From Clostridia bacterium (lineage in GTDB: Bacteria > Bacillota_A > Clostridia > Oscillospirales > CAG-272), in contig JAFTLD010000001.1 in the NCBI GenBank assembly GCA_017452945.1, positions 1 to 36,679 on the forward strand: a DNA stretch of 36,679 nucleotides, given 5' to 3'. A model generated the notes under the pieces. The model made no database searches and had not been told where the DNA came from. It saw only the letters and a list, made by a program, of their open reading frames with translations. Position numbers and translations under genes: made by a program. This document shows, in pieces, positions 15,864 through 22,353 of this stretch (positions within the stretch are counted from its first letter, which is position 1; each line of letters opens with the position of its first letter).

Positions 15864-16964
15864 TCAGTAAAACAGTTCGATCAGTGCAGGTGCGACCGCA
15901 TCGGCTAAACCTGACTCATGCACAAGAGTCAACACGGTATAGCGGTCGCGCACCGTATGCGCATGACGGATCATGTCGCGCATGGTTTGCTCCCGCACAC
16001 CGATTTCACCAAAGCGCACGGGACAGCCCATACCGACAAGCATATCACGCACGTCCTGCCAACGGGGCAGAGATTGTGCCAGCGCATACACAGCCTCAGC
16101 GTGTTTGCAAGGCACACGCTGCTCTTTGATATATTCATACAACCAAAGAGAAACCAGCGTACCGATCCCAACCTTGATACCGTGCGGAGGAATCCTTTCA
16201 CCGCGACGGGCAAAATCCATTTCCAGATAGTGCGATTGGTGATGCTCACTGCCGCTTGCGGGGCGCGAATTGCCGCAAAGCGCCATGGAAAGCCCGGCTG
16301 TGATCAACGCGTCCATCAGCTTGGCAACCGCAACGGGATCATTTTGCACAAGTCCCGCATAGGCATCCATGCAATCCGCTCTTGCCATCTCCATCATGGC
16401 AAACGCTTCTTCATGAATGGGTTCACTGTTTACGATATGCGAAAGCTGCCAATCGGCAAGGCAGGTATATTTGCCCACGATATCACCAAAGCCCGCAGCT
16501 GTCATGATGCGCGGTGCGGTGACGATGATGTCCGGATCGATCAGCACGTGCGCGGGCGGATTGACCGTGTCGGTCACCTTAAAGCCACCGCGCATGAGTG
16601 CCGCCCCTGCTGAGCAATAGCCGTCCATACTGGCAGCAGTTGCAAGCACACCGCTCGGCACGCCTGCCTGCGTAGCTGCTGATTTGGCCATATCGTTCAA
16701 CGTACCGCTGCCCACGGCCAGTACGTAATCTACACTTTTTGCTGCTGCCAGCGCGCGTGCGCATTTGTCCTCGGTGGGCAAAAGCTCCGCATCGGCATAA
16801 GGCACGTTGGCAATCAGGCACCCCGCACCGCGCAGCTGTTCACGAATGCCATCTGCATAAGGAGCGGTATTGACGTCATAAAGTATTGCCACGCGCTTTC
16901 CTGCCACATCGGCCAAAAACGGTGCAAAGCCGTCCTTTTGCTTGTAACAAACCTGTATACTCAT
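15864..16964 (-). CDS. sn-Glycerol-1-phosphate dehydrogenase family protein (AraM/EgsA-like)
   Basis: 366 residues of the iron-containing alcohol dehydrogenase superfamily. Visible motifs: GSGTLND (85-91, nucleotide-binding Gly-rich loop), ATAASMDGYCSAGA (109-121), GFGDIVGKYTCLADW (with Asp161 as metal ligand), PASGSEHHQSHYLEM (His ligand) and PPHGIKVGIGTL (second His ligand). This set is specific for the AraM/EgsA group, which reduces dihydroxyacetone phosphate to sn-glycerol-1-phosphate with NAD(P)H and Ni or Zn. In Bacillus it feeds heptaprenylglyceryl phosphate; here no prenyltransferase is adjacent. Its ATG overlaps the stop of the upstream gene (ATGA), so the two are translationally coupled. 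Homologues also act on other sugar ketone phosphates, so the substrate is unproven. Confidence 0.9.
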   Translation of the reverse strand: MSIQVCYKQKDGFAPFLADVAGKRVAILYDVNTAPYADGIREQLRGAGCLIANVPYADAELLPTEDKCARALAAAKSVDYVLAVGSGTLNDMAKSAATQAGVPSGVLATAASMDGYCSAGAALMRGGFKVTDTVNPPAHVLIDPDIIVTAPRIMTAAGFGDIVGKYTCLADWQLSHIVNSEPIHEEAFAMMEMARADCMDAYAGLVQNDPVAVAKLMDALITAGLSMALCGNSRPASGSEHHQSHYLEMDFARRGERIPPHGIKVGIGTLVSLWLYEYIKEQRVPCKHAEAVYALAQSLPRWQDVRDMLVGMGCPVRFGEIGVREQTMRDMIRHAHTVRDRYTVLTLVHESGLADAVAPALIELFY

Positions 16965-18001
16965 GATTCTATCCTTTCAAACGGTGCGTCCGCGTCCCGC
17001 GTCGCGCGCCACAAGGTCACGTACGTGTACTGTCCGTGCTCGGGGTGTCTGCCCGCCTCGGAAAAATAATATCTGCCGTCACCCAAGGCACACATGCCTG
17101 TCGAGCCATGCGGAAAACGGTTCTGCGCACAAAGGTGCAATGCCTCGATCGGCTCACCGTACGCGTCATGCACGCTCACGGCAGGCGCAGCCTTACCGTC
17201 TATGACAAACATGCTGAAATTCTCAAACTGCGGCTTTTTGCCGGGATAAACCGCTGCCAACCAATGGCCGCTGTATGCGTCATATTCCAGATTCTGCACG
17301 CCCCAGTTGGTATTTCCCGTGTATAAAAAGTGCTTTTTTACGCAGCGCGCACCGCTTTTGTGCATGCTTTCCTGGCAGAGCGGCTTTGCAATCGTTTGCC
17401 ACCAATCGGCAGCGTCATAGGTCAGGATGACCTGATAATCATTGTCGCTTCGGCTGACGTCCCCATATACGCCATAGCATATATTCAGATATTGCTTACC
17501 GTCGCGCGTCCCCCATTCAGGCCCCCAAGCCGTGCCGTCAATGCCGCTGCAAGCGTATTTGTGCGGCAGCAACTGACCGTTCAAGGTCACGGTTGCCTCA
17601 AAATCCTCCACCACGCAGGGCAGATACACCATGCGCACGATCCCATCGCGCTCGGCATCCATTCCCTCGCGGTCAATGCGGTCTGCATCAAAGATCGCGC
17701 AGTAAAAGGCGTTGGCCACCTGCTTGTCCGCCATGTCAAGATGCTGCAGAATGCCGCGTCCGATTGCGTCGTTTTTGTATTCCAACGAGCCGTAGACACG
17801 CCCGTCTGCCTCACAGAAATCAATACAGCCCAAATGGCCGATCAAACCGTCCACGCTGCCAACAAGGTTGCCCGCAAGGTCGGTCTTGACCAGTTTTGTG
17901 GTAAAGGAATAATAAACGTAACCCTTCACCACGTCCACCGCAATGCCCTGGCAATGGCAGGCACCGTGATATCCCGAAAAAATGCTGCTTGGCAGATTCA
18001 T
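16961..18001 (-). CDS. Unknown protein, possible beta-propeller (TolB/NHL-like) fold
   Basis: 346 residues, no signal peptide or membrane helix. I do not recognise a named family. The chain shows repeating short beta units such as GIAVDVVKGYVYYSFTTKLVKTDLAGNLVGSV near the start, which has the style of an NHL/TolB blade, and later WAAVYPGKKPQFENFSMFVIDG and GTGMCALGDGRYYFSEAG-like strands with GDGRYYF. The position upstream of, and translationally coupled with, the glycerol-1-phosphate dehydrogenase homologue suggests a shared pathway. The frame is open upstream to 18067, but GGGGAG 7 bases before ATG 18001 and a promoter at 18032-18060 fix the start. An intracellular sensor or lactonase-like sugar enzyme are both possible. 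Confidence 0.7.
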   Translation of the reverse strand: MNLPSSIFSGYHGACHCQGIAVDVVKGYVYYSFTTKLVKTDLAGNLVGSVDGLIGHLGCIDFCEADGRVYGSLEYKNDAIGRGILQHLDMADKQVANAFYCAIFDADRIDREGMDAERDGIVRMVYLPCVVEDFEATVTLNGQLLPHKYACSGIDGTAWGPEWGTRDGKQYLNICYGVYGDVSRSDNDYQVILTYDAADWWQTIAKPLCQESMHKSGARCVKKHFLYTGNTNWGVQNLEYDAYSGHWLAAVYPGKKPQFENFSMFVIDGKAAPAVSVHDAYGEPIEALHLCAQNRFPHGSTGMCALGDGRYYFSEAGRHPEHGQYTYVTLWRATRDADAPFERIES

Positions 18002-18031
18002 GTCGCGCTCCCCTTTCATGAAGATATCTAT

Positions 18032-18060
18032 ATTATACTGCGCAAGTCCGGGAAAGTCAA
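18032..18060 (-). promoter_or_regulatory. Promoter of the propeller/egsA-like/DUF1275 operon
   Basis: Minus-strand TTGACT (18060-18055), 17-base spacer, TATAAT (18037-18032). Confidence 0.82.
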
Positions 18061-18144
18061 GGGGCAAGCCTCACAGACAGAAACGCAAGCAACTCCGAGC
18101 GCCCCCAGCAGATGGGTTCAGATGATATACATGGGGGATATTGA

Positions 18145-18186
18145 TAAAAAGGGCTTCGTCGCGAGCGATCGCGACGAAGCTTTTCA
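18145..18186 (-). terminator. Terminator of the DUF11 gene
   Basis: GCTTCGTCGCG (18153-18163) pairs with CGCGACGAAGC (18170-18180); on the minus strand it is followed by CCTTTTTATC. The 18061-18144 stretch between it and the next promoter shows nothing further. Confidence 0.85.
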
Positions 18187-18209
18187 TATTTTGACCGATG
18201 CGCGGTAAA

Positions 18210-19061
18210 TCAGATGGTACCCGTAACGATCAGGGTTGTCTGCCCGGGTGTGGCCTCCACCGTACCGTCGGGAAGCCGCTCAAAGGTAGCGGCAGGCACC
18301 GTGATCACACTTGTCACGGTTGCAAACTCGCCCGTGGCTGTGTTGTAGGTGTAGCCCACCCCCTCGGTCAGCACCTCGCCGTCCAGCGTCACCGAGGTGA
18401 TATCCAGAATGGGATCGAAGGTATCGGTCACCTGCAAATTATCGGTTGCAACGGCAGCCGTGTTACCGAAGTTCTGAATGACAAAGGTGTAGGTGACGGT
18501 GCCGTTCTCGGCCACCGAGGTGGGAGAGAGTGCCTTGGTAATGTTCAGCAAAGGCTGATCGGCCGTGGTTACGGTGGCAGTATCGCTGATCGGCTCAGGC
18601 ACACCGTTGCCTGTCACGGTAGCGGTATTTGTAATCTGCCCGTTCACACCCAACGGTGCTGCATCGGTGATCTCGGCTTGGTAGATCAGCACCGCGTTGC
18701 CTCCCGCAGGAATGGTAATTCCGCCAAAGGTCAGCGGCTGCGTCTGCTCGGGTTCGGGCTCTGGCTGCATTACACCGTTTACATACAGAAGAATGCTGCC
18801 CGGCACAAATGACAGCGGAGACAGCGTCGTACCGCCAAAAGCGAATGCACCGAGATCATCATAAACCGTGATCCCTGTCAGGGGCGTCGTCCCGGAATTG
18901 ACAAGGGCCACGGCATACGTGATCGTATCTCCTGCCGTATAGGTGTCGGAAAGTGCGGTCTTGGTAACCGCAAGCGTTTCAAGAAACGTGCCGACCACAG
19001 TGTTGGAATCCACCGTTCGACCATTGTAGGAAAGTGTTGCTCTATTTGTAAAGGTTGCCAT
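18210..19061 (-). CDS. DUF11 repeat-domain protein
   Basis: 283 residues with no signal peptide, membrane segment or sorting motif. It contains two DUF11-type beta-sandwich units: one from about 29 to 165 (LAVTKTALSDTYTAGDTITYAVALVNSG...) and one from about 172 to 275 (LNITKALSPTSVAENGTVTYTFVIQNFG...). The K-x-x-x-P/D-x-x-x-x-G-x-x-x-x-Y-x-x-x-x-x-N-x-G pattern is the DUF11 (conserved repeat) signature, usually found in long surface adhesins. A free-standing short copy lacking an export signal is unusual, though such proteins occur in Clostridia. AAGGAG lies 8 bases before ATG 19061. It is flanked by its own terminator and by the tRNA-Arg promoter on the other strand. Its own promoter could not be found with confidence in 19062-19173. 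Confidence 0.85.
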   Translation of the reverse strand: MATFTNRATLSYNGRTVDSNTVVGTFLETLAVTKTALSDTYTAGDTITYAVALVNSGTTPLTGITVYDDLGAFAFGGTTLSPLSFVPGSILLYVNGVMQPEPEPEQTQPLTFGGITIPAGGNAVLIYQAEITDAAPLGVNGQITNTATVTGNGVPEPISDTATVTTADQPLLNITKALSPTSVAENGTVTYTFVIQNFGNTAAVATDNLQVTDTFDPILDITSVTLDGEVLTEGVGYTYNTATGEFATVTSVITVPAATFERLPDGTVEATPGQTTLIVTGTI

Positions 19062-19173
19062 GTTTGTTCTCCTTGTTGATAATCGGGCGATGCTGTATAA
19101 ACACAGACCGCCCTATCGACAGAATATGCGAAACCACAACAAGAGTTGACAAGCAGTTTTTTTGAAATAGGAC

Positions 19174-19202
19174 TTGCAAAAATGACATACTTGTGATATA
19201 AT
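19174..19202 (+). promoter_or_regulatory. tRNA-Arg promoter
   Basis: TTGCAA 19174-19179, 17-base spacer, TATAAT 19197-19202; 11 bases before the tRNA 5' end. Confidence 0.8.
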
Positions 19203-19213
19203 AGCATCTGCAC

Positions 19214-19290
19214 GCACCGGTAGCTCAGCTGGATAGAGCACAAGCCTCCGACGCTTGGTGCCGCAGGTTCAAATCCTGTTCGGTGCGCCA
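19214..19290 (+). tRNA. tRNA-Arg (anticodon CCG)
   Basis: 77 bases with encoded CCA. Acceptor arms GCACCGG (19214-19220) and TCGGTGC pair, with G-U at the last pair. The anticodon stem CAAGC/GCTTG encloses loop CTCCGAC, anticodon CCG at 19248-19250 (reads CGG). T-arm is GCAGG-TTCAAAT-CCTGT. The final A is the first base of the terminator palindrome that the insertion element now splits. Confidence 0.95.
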
Positions 19291-19332
19291 AAAGAATATA
19301 GAGGGTCTCAACGAGACCCTCTCAGTCTGTCG

Positions 19333-19362
19333 AAAAAGCCACTCAAAAGGAGTGGCTTTTTT
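19333..19362 (+). terminator. Terminator within the left end of the insertion sequence
   Basis: AAAAAGCCACTC (19333-19344) pairs with GAGTGGCTTTTTT (19350-19362). It overlaps the left terminal inverted repeat, now terminates tRNA-Arg transcripts and shields the transposase from outside transcription. Confidence 0.8.
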
Positions 19363-19375
19363 GCTTGAAATATAG

Positions 19376-19381
19376 TATAAT
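19376..19381 (+). promoter_or_regulatory. -10 box of the transposase gene
   Basis: TATAAT 19376-19381, 30 bases before ATG 19411. No good -35 is seen; the expected position falls within the terminator hairpin, which implies weak expression. Confidence 0.45.
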
Positions 19382-19410
19382 AGAAGCAGAAAAAGACAGG
19401 CGGTGGGAGT

Positions 19411-20763
19411 ATGCTGAGAAAAGGACAAAACGGACGAGATGTTATGGCAATGGTATGGTTGGAAGACCTTGTACCGAAGGATCATCTGCTGAGAAAGATT
19501 GATGCGGCAGTGGACTTCGACAAGATCTATGCGATGGTAGAAGATCTGTATAGCGAAGACAATGGCAGACCGAGTATAGATCCCGTAGTGTTGGTCAAAA
19601 TGGTACTGATCCAACATCTGTACGGACTGCCTTCGCTCAGGAGAACGGCAGCAGAGGTCGAGGTAAATATGGCATATCGCTGGTTTCTCGGCTATGGATT
19701 GCAGGACGAAACGCCACATTTCTCTACACTCAGCTACAACTTTAAGCACAGATTTACAAGCGAAACAGTGGATCAGATATTCGCATGGATATTGAATGAG
19801 ATCGCAGAGGCGGGGTATCTGTCGCCCACAGCAGTGTTCATCGACGGCACCCATATTAAGGCAAATGCCAACAACAAAAAGAAGATACAGGCAGAGGTTC
19901 CAGTAGCATCCAAGAGATATGCCAAGGAACTCATGGACGAGATCAATGCAGACAGAGAGGAACACGGCAAAAAGCCTTTCGATGACGAGAATGACGACAA
20001 TGAACCGCCCAAGCCCTCGAAGCCAAACAAGAACACCTCGAAAAAGAAACTGGAACGCCGTAAAAAGATGAAGATGGTCACCAAGAGCGTAACCGACCCC
20101 GACAGCGGTCTTTTTGTAAAAGGCGACCACAAAAGACAGTTTGCATACGAAGCCCATACAGCTTGCGATCAGCACGGATATATTCTTGAAACAGTAGTAA
20201 CCCCGGGCAACGTACACGATAGCGTAGCATTCGATGACGTATATGACAAAGTAACCGAGAAATTCCCCGAAGTAGAGACCATCGTAGCAGACAGCGCATA
20301 CAAAACACCCCATATTTGCAAGAAAGTATTTGACGACAACCGAGTTCTCAGCACAGCATACAAAAGACCTATGACCATGGATGGCGGACACGAATGGTGG
20401 AAATACGTTTATGACGAGCACTATGATTGCATCATTTGTCCCGAATTCCATACTCTTGCATACAGTACGACCAACCGAGACGGATACAGAGAATACAAGA
20501 GCAATCCGGAGATATGTAAGAACTGCCCGACAAGACATCTTTGCACGCATTCCAGGGATTGTGTGAAGGTCGTACAAAGGCATATTTGGAAGGATTACGA
20601 GGAGCTTGCCGATGATGCGCGGTACACTCCTAAATATGCTGATCTTTACAAGCAACGTAAAGAAACTATTGAACGTGTCTTTGCGGATGCAAAAGAAAAA
20701 CACGCTATGCGTTATACGCCTTACCGTGGCCCTCGCCCAAGTTTCAAATTGGGTAAGGCTTAA
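19411..20763 (+). CDS. IS1182-like DDE transposase, C-terminus altered by a frameshift
   Basis: 450 residues as read. N-terminal DUF772-type domain (about 15-110: LRKIDAAVDFDKIYAMVEDLYSEDNGRPSIDPVVLVKM...) is followed by an RNase H-like DDE domain with D in FIDGTHIKANAN, D in ETIVADSAYKTP and E in ERVFADAKEKHAMRYTPYRG. An internal Cys cluster (CIICPEFH... CKNCPTRHLC) is usual for the family. The family end L-A-Q-V-S-N-W-V-R-L-K-F-A-A-M-N-L is present in the +1 frame directly after YTPYRG and runs to a stop at 20893. An extra C in CCC 20730-20732 explains the switch, so the last 30 or so residues are replaced by PRPSFKLGKA. The catalytic triad is intact, but activity is doubtful. AGGCGG lies 7 bases before ATG 19411. 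Confidence 0.9.
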   Translation: MLRKGQNGRDVMAMVWLEDLVPKDHLLRKIDAAVDFDKIYAMVEDLYSEDNGRPSIDPVVLVKMVLIQHLYGLPSLRRTAAEVEVNMAYRWFLGYGLQDETPHFSTLSYNFKHRFTSETVDQIFAWILNEIAEAGYLSPTAVFIDGTHIKANANNKKKIQAEVPVASKRYAKELMDEINADREEHGKKPFDDENDDNEPPKPSKPNKNTSKKKLERRKKMKMVTKSVTDPDSGLFVKGDHKRQFAYEAHTACDQHGYILETVVTPGNVHDSVAFDDVYDKVTEKFPEVETIVADSAYKTPHICKKVFDDNRVLSTAYKRPMTMDGGHEWWKYVYDEHYDCIICPEFHTLAYSTTNRDGYREYKSNPEICKNCPTRHLCTHSRDCVKVVQRHIWKDYEELADDARYTPKYADLYKQRKETIERVFADAKEKHAMRYTPYRGPRPSFKLGKA

Positions 20764-20866
20764 GTTTGCTGCCATGAATCTCAAAAAATTCGCTAAAAAA
20801 AAGTGGAAGGATAACCATCCCTCCAGCTTTTCTCCTCTTCTTTCGTTTTTTACTCTCCTTTATACC

Positions 20867-20904
20867 AAAACGTCCATCTTCGCTTCTGCGTGATGGGCGT
20901 TTTT
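20867..20904 (+). terminator. Terminator at the right end of the insertion sequence
   Basis: AAAACGTCCATC (20867-20878) pairs with GATGGGCGTTTT (20892-20903) with one T-G wobble, then T-run; overlaps the right terminal inverted repeat. Confidence 0.7.
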
Positions 20905-20937
20905 CGACAGACTGAGAGGGTCTCAACGAGACCCTCT

Positions 20938-21196
20938 ATATTCTTTTCGTCCACTTATACCGATTTGAACCTCGCTGCTTTGCGACGCAGGAGCAAATCG
21001 GCTATGGCTTGCGCAGGTTGCCGCAAAGACTTTCACGACTTTTGGCGCAAGCATAGGTTCTGAATCCTGCCTTAGCACAAATTCAATATTCACCCCCGAC
21101 ATTCCCCAAAAAGCGTTCATCTTTCAGAATAAAAACTCTCCTTTGACGACATACTAAAAAAAACGAAAACTTTTTGGAGAATTTTTCATTTTGGTA
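20938..21196. repeat. tRNA-Arg trailer: inverted and direct T-arm copies in nested hairpins; no gene seen
   Basis: GATTTGAACC (20962-20971) is the reverse complement of the tRNA-Arg T-arm core GGTTCAAATC (19266-19275). CGATTTG (20961-20967) also pairs with CAAATCG (20994-21000). GCTTGCGC (21007-21014) pairs with GCGCAAGC (21045-21052). AGGTTCTGAATCCTG (21055-21069) resembles the T-arm AGGTTCAAATCCTG in direct orientation. No convincing gene lies here: the open minus-strand frames lack a placed ribosome site. From 21070 to 21196 I see only A/T-rich sequence. Confidence 0.6.
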
Positions 21197-21225
21197 TTGA
21201 CAAATGCAAACCTTTCTGTTATAAT
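21197..21225 (+). promoter_or_regulatory. tRNA-Gln promoter
   Basis: TTGACA 21197-21202, 17-base spacer, TATAAT 21220-21225; full consensus, 18 bases before the tRNA. Confidence 0.87.
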
Positions 21226-21243
21226 AACCGATGTTGAAAATAT

Positions 21244-21319
21244 TGCGGCATCGCCAAGCGGTAAGGCAACGGACTCTGACTCCGTCATTCCCTAGGTTCG
21301 AATCCTAGTGCCGCAGCCA
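21244..21319 (+). tRNA. tRNA-Gln (anticodon CTG)
   Basis: 76 bases with encoded CCA. Acceptor arms TGCGGCA and TGCCGCA pair perfectly, anticodon stem ACGGA/TCCGT encloses CTCTGAC (anticodon CTG, reads CAG), and the T-arm is CTAGG-TTCGAAT-CCTAG. D-loop contains AAGCGGTA. Confidence 0.95.
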
Positions 21320-21371
21320 ACAGAAAGAGCACCAAGCCAGTCGGCTTGGTGCTCTTTCTGTTGGCTGCGAC
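21313..21371 (+). terminator. tRNA-Gln terminator, very long stem reaching into the tRNA 3' end
   Basis: The core stem pairs AACAGAAAGAGCACCAAGCC with its reverse complement around AGTC. Pairing continues outward through GCAGCC / GGCTGC, so the left arm includes the acceptor end of the tRNA. No long T-run follows the full stem; TTTCTGTT lies inside the right arm. Confidence 0.75.
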
Positions 21372-21674
21372 ACTATTAGATTCGAACCTTGTTCTTTGCG
21401 CGCTCTGCGCGTAAAGAATAGGTTCGCATTCCCATCCCCAAGATCGGAAAGCGACTCGTGCAAGCGAGGCATTTTCCAGGCGCAGGGCGTGGGAATCTTC
21501 GCGCATAGCGCGAATACCCTAGTGCCGCGCGGCATGGGTGCTTGCTCGTCCTTTGAACCCTTGGCATAGCTTGTGTACAGTATGAGAAAACCTGCATTCA
21601 GCTAAAACAGTGACAGCATTTCGACACTTGACATGCTTCGATTGAATATATTTATTTACTTTCGTAAATTTCTA
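21371..21674. repeat. tRNA-Gln trailer: inverted T-arm copy, hairpins and degenerate direct copy; no gene seen
   Basis: GATTCGAACC (21379-21388) is the exact reverse complement of the tRNA T-arm core GGTTCGAATC. A hairpin TTCTTT-G-CGCGC/GCGCG-T-AAAGAA (21392-21418) follows, then TAGGTTCG (21419-21426). After an 84-base insert with its own dyads (ATTCCCA/TGGGAAT, CTCG/CGAG, GCGC-ATA-GCGC) comes CGAATACCCTAGTGCCGC (21511-21528), close to CGAATCCTAGTGCCGC of the tRNA 3' end. The layout parallels that behind tRNA-Arg. From 21540 to 21674 no gene is seen. Confidence 0.6.
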
Positions 21675-21703
21675 TTGACATTTTTGTTTTTTCATGCTAT
21701 ACT
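21654..21703 (+). promoter_or_regulatory. Promoter of the XRE/phosphoesterase genes with upstream dyad
   Basis: TTGACA 21675-21680, 17-base spacer, TATACT 21698-21703. ATTTAC (21654-21659) pairs with GTAAAT (21664-21669) just upstream and could be an operator for the adjacent HTH protein. Confidence 0.75.
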
Positions 21704-21726
21704 ATCTACAGAAAGGTGGTGTCATT

Positions 21727-22353
21727 ATGTATATTGACTATAGCAAACTATGGAAGCTGCTCATTGACAAGAACATGAGCAAAACCGATCTTATGGAGCT
21801 GACGGGCATCAGTTCACGAGTACTGGCTAAATTGTCCAAGAACCAAACGGTGACCACCGACACAATAGCCCGGATCTGCGAGGCGCTAAATTGCGATGTT
21901 GCAGACATCATGGAATGTGCTAGCGAAAAAGCACTCTCTATTTATGCCACGTTCAAAAAATCCGGCAAATGCACCGAGGAAACCGAACTGTATCGCACAG
22001 TCCGGTTTAGCATGGGTGAGAAAGGGTACACCGTATATCAGTCGCGACAGACCGCCAACAAAGCCACGCACATTCATTGCGACCCTGATGGCGCGGTGCG
22101 TTGGGAGCAGTTTTACCACCCCTCCGGGCATATCGGAACCACATCTGCCAAAAGCATTCTGATTAAGCCGCAAAAGAATGACAGAGATACTGTGATCATT
22201 CTGATCAAAGGTAAGCCTGCTGTGATCACGGGGCTTGACGAAAACGGCTTTGTTTCAAGTCGCAGCACGCCCAAAATGAGCACTGATGTATACGTAATGT
22301 CCGAGGCAGCGTTTAAGTTGTTCAACCCCGACACTCTCATAAACGAACGATGA
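21727..22353 (+). CDS. XRE/Cro-type helix-turn-helix regulator with unknown C-terminal domain
   Basis: 208 residues. Residues about 4-66 form a Cro/C1 HTH of the short type common in Clostridia (YSKLWKLLIDKNMSKTDLMELTGISSRVLAKLSKNQTVTTDTIARICEALNCDVADIME). The rest (about 75-208) is a mixed alpha/beta region with no recognised family; KAKKNDRDTVIILIKGKPAVITG-like strands suggest a ligand- or DNA-binding fold related to restriction-type C-terminal domains, but that is a guess. GGTGG lies about 9 bases before ATG 21727; the longer frame from 21694 overlaps the -10 box. The stop overlaps the next start by 4 bases (ATGA), so the pair is translationally coupled. Confidence 0.82.
   Translation: MYIDYSKLWKLLIDKNMSKTDLMELTGISSRVLAKLSKNQTVTTDTIARICEALNCDVADIMECASEKALSIYATFKKSGKCTEETELYRTVRFSMGEKGYTVYQSRQTANKATHIHCDPDGAVRWEQFYHPSGHIGTTSAKSILIKPQKNDRDTVIILIKGKPAVITGLDENGFVSSRSTPKMSTDVYVMSEAAFKLFNPDTLINER

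Larger units (their letters stand above)
19300..20937. mobile_element. IS1182-family-like insertion sequence in the tRNA-Arg terminator, flanked by 23-bp direct repeats
   Basis: Terminal inverted repeats CAGTCTGTCGAAAAA (19323-19337) and its reverse complement (20900-20914) bound a 1592-bp element carrying one transposase gene. Outside them lie identical 23-bp sequences (19300-19322 and 20915-20937), each a hairpin with a 10-bp stem and AAC loop. With one copy removed, the outer flanks AAAAGAATAT (19290-19299) and ATATTCTTTT (20938-20947) extend it to a perfect 20-bp stem with a T-rich right arm, which is the expected tRNA terminator. The 23-bp repeats are therefore best read as a target duplication covering the hairpin. 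Internal hairpins at 19333-19362 and 20867-20904 act as terminators at both ends. Confidence 0.85.

Noticed and set aside
19225..20784. 519-residue minus-strand frame opposite the transposase
   Set aside because: It is the shadow of the transposase reading frame and runs into the antisense of the tRNA.
19290..20947. Counting the 23-bp hairpins as part of the terminal inverted repeats
   Set aside because: They are identical in the same orientation including the AAC loop, and the outer flanks complete a natural terminator, which fits a target duplication better.
21285..21535. Open minus-strand frames over the tRNA-Gln trailer (ending in LGFEPRE-type residues)
   Set aside because: They read through the antisense of the tRNA and its trailer repeats; no ribosome site, and such frames are a common annotation artefact.
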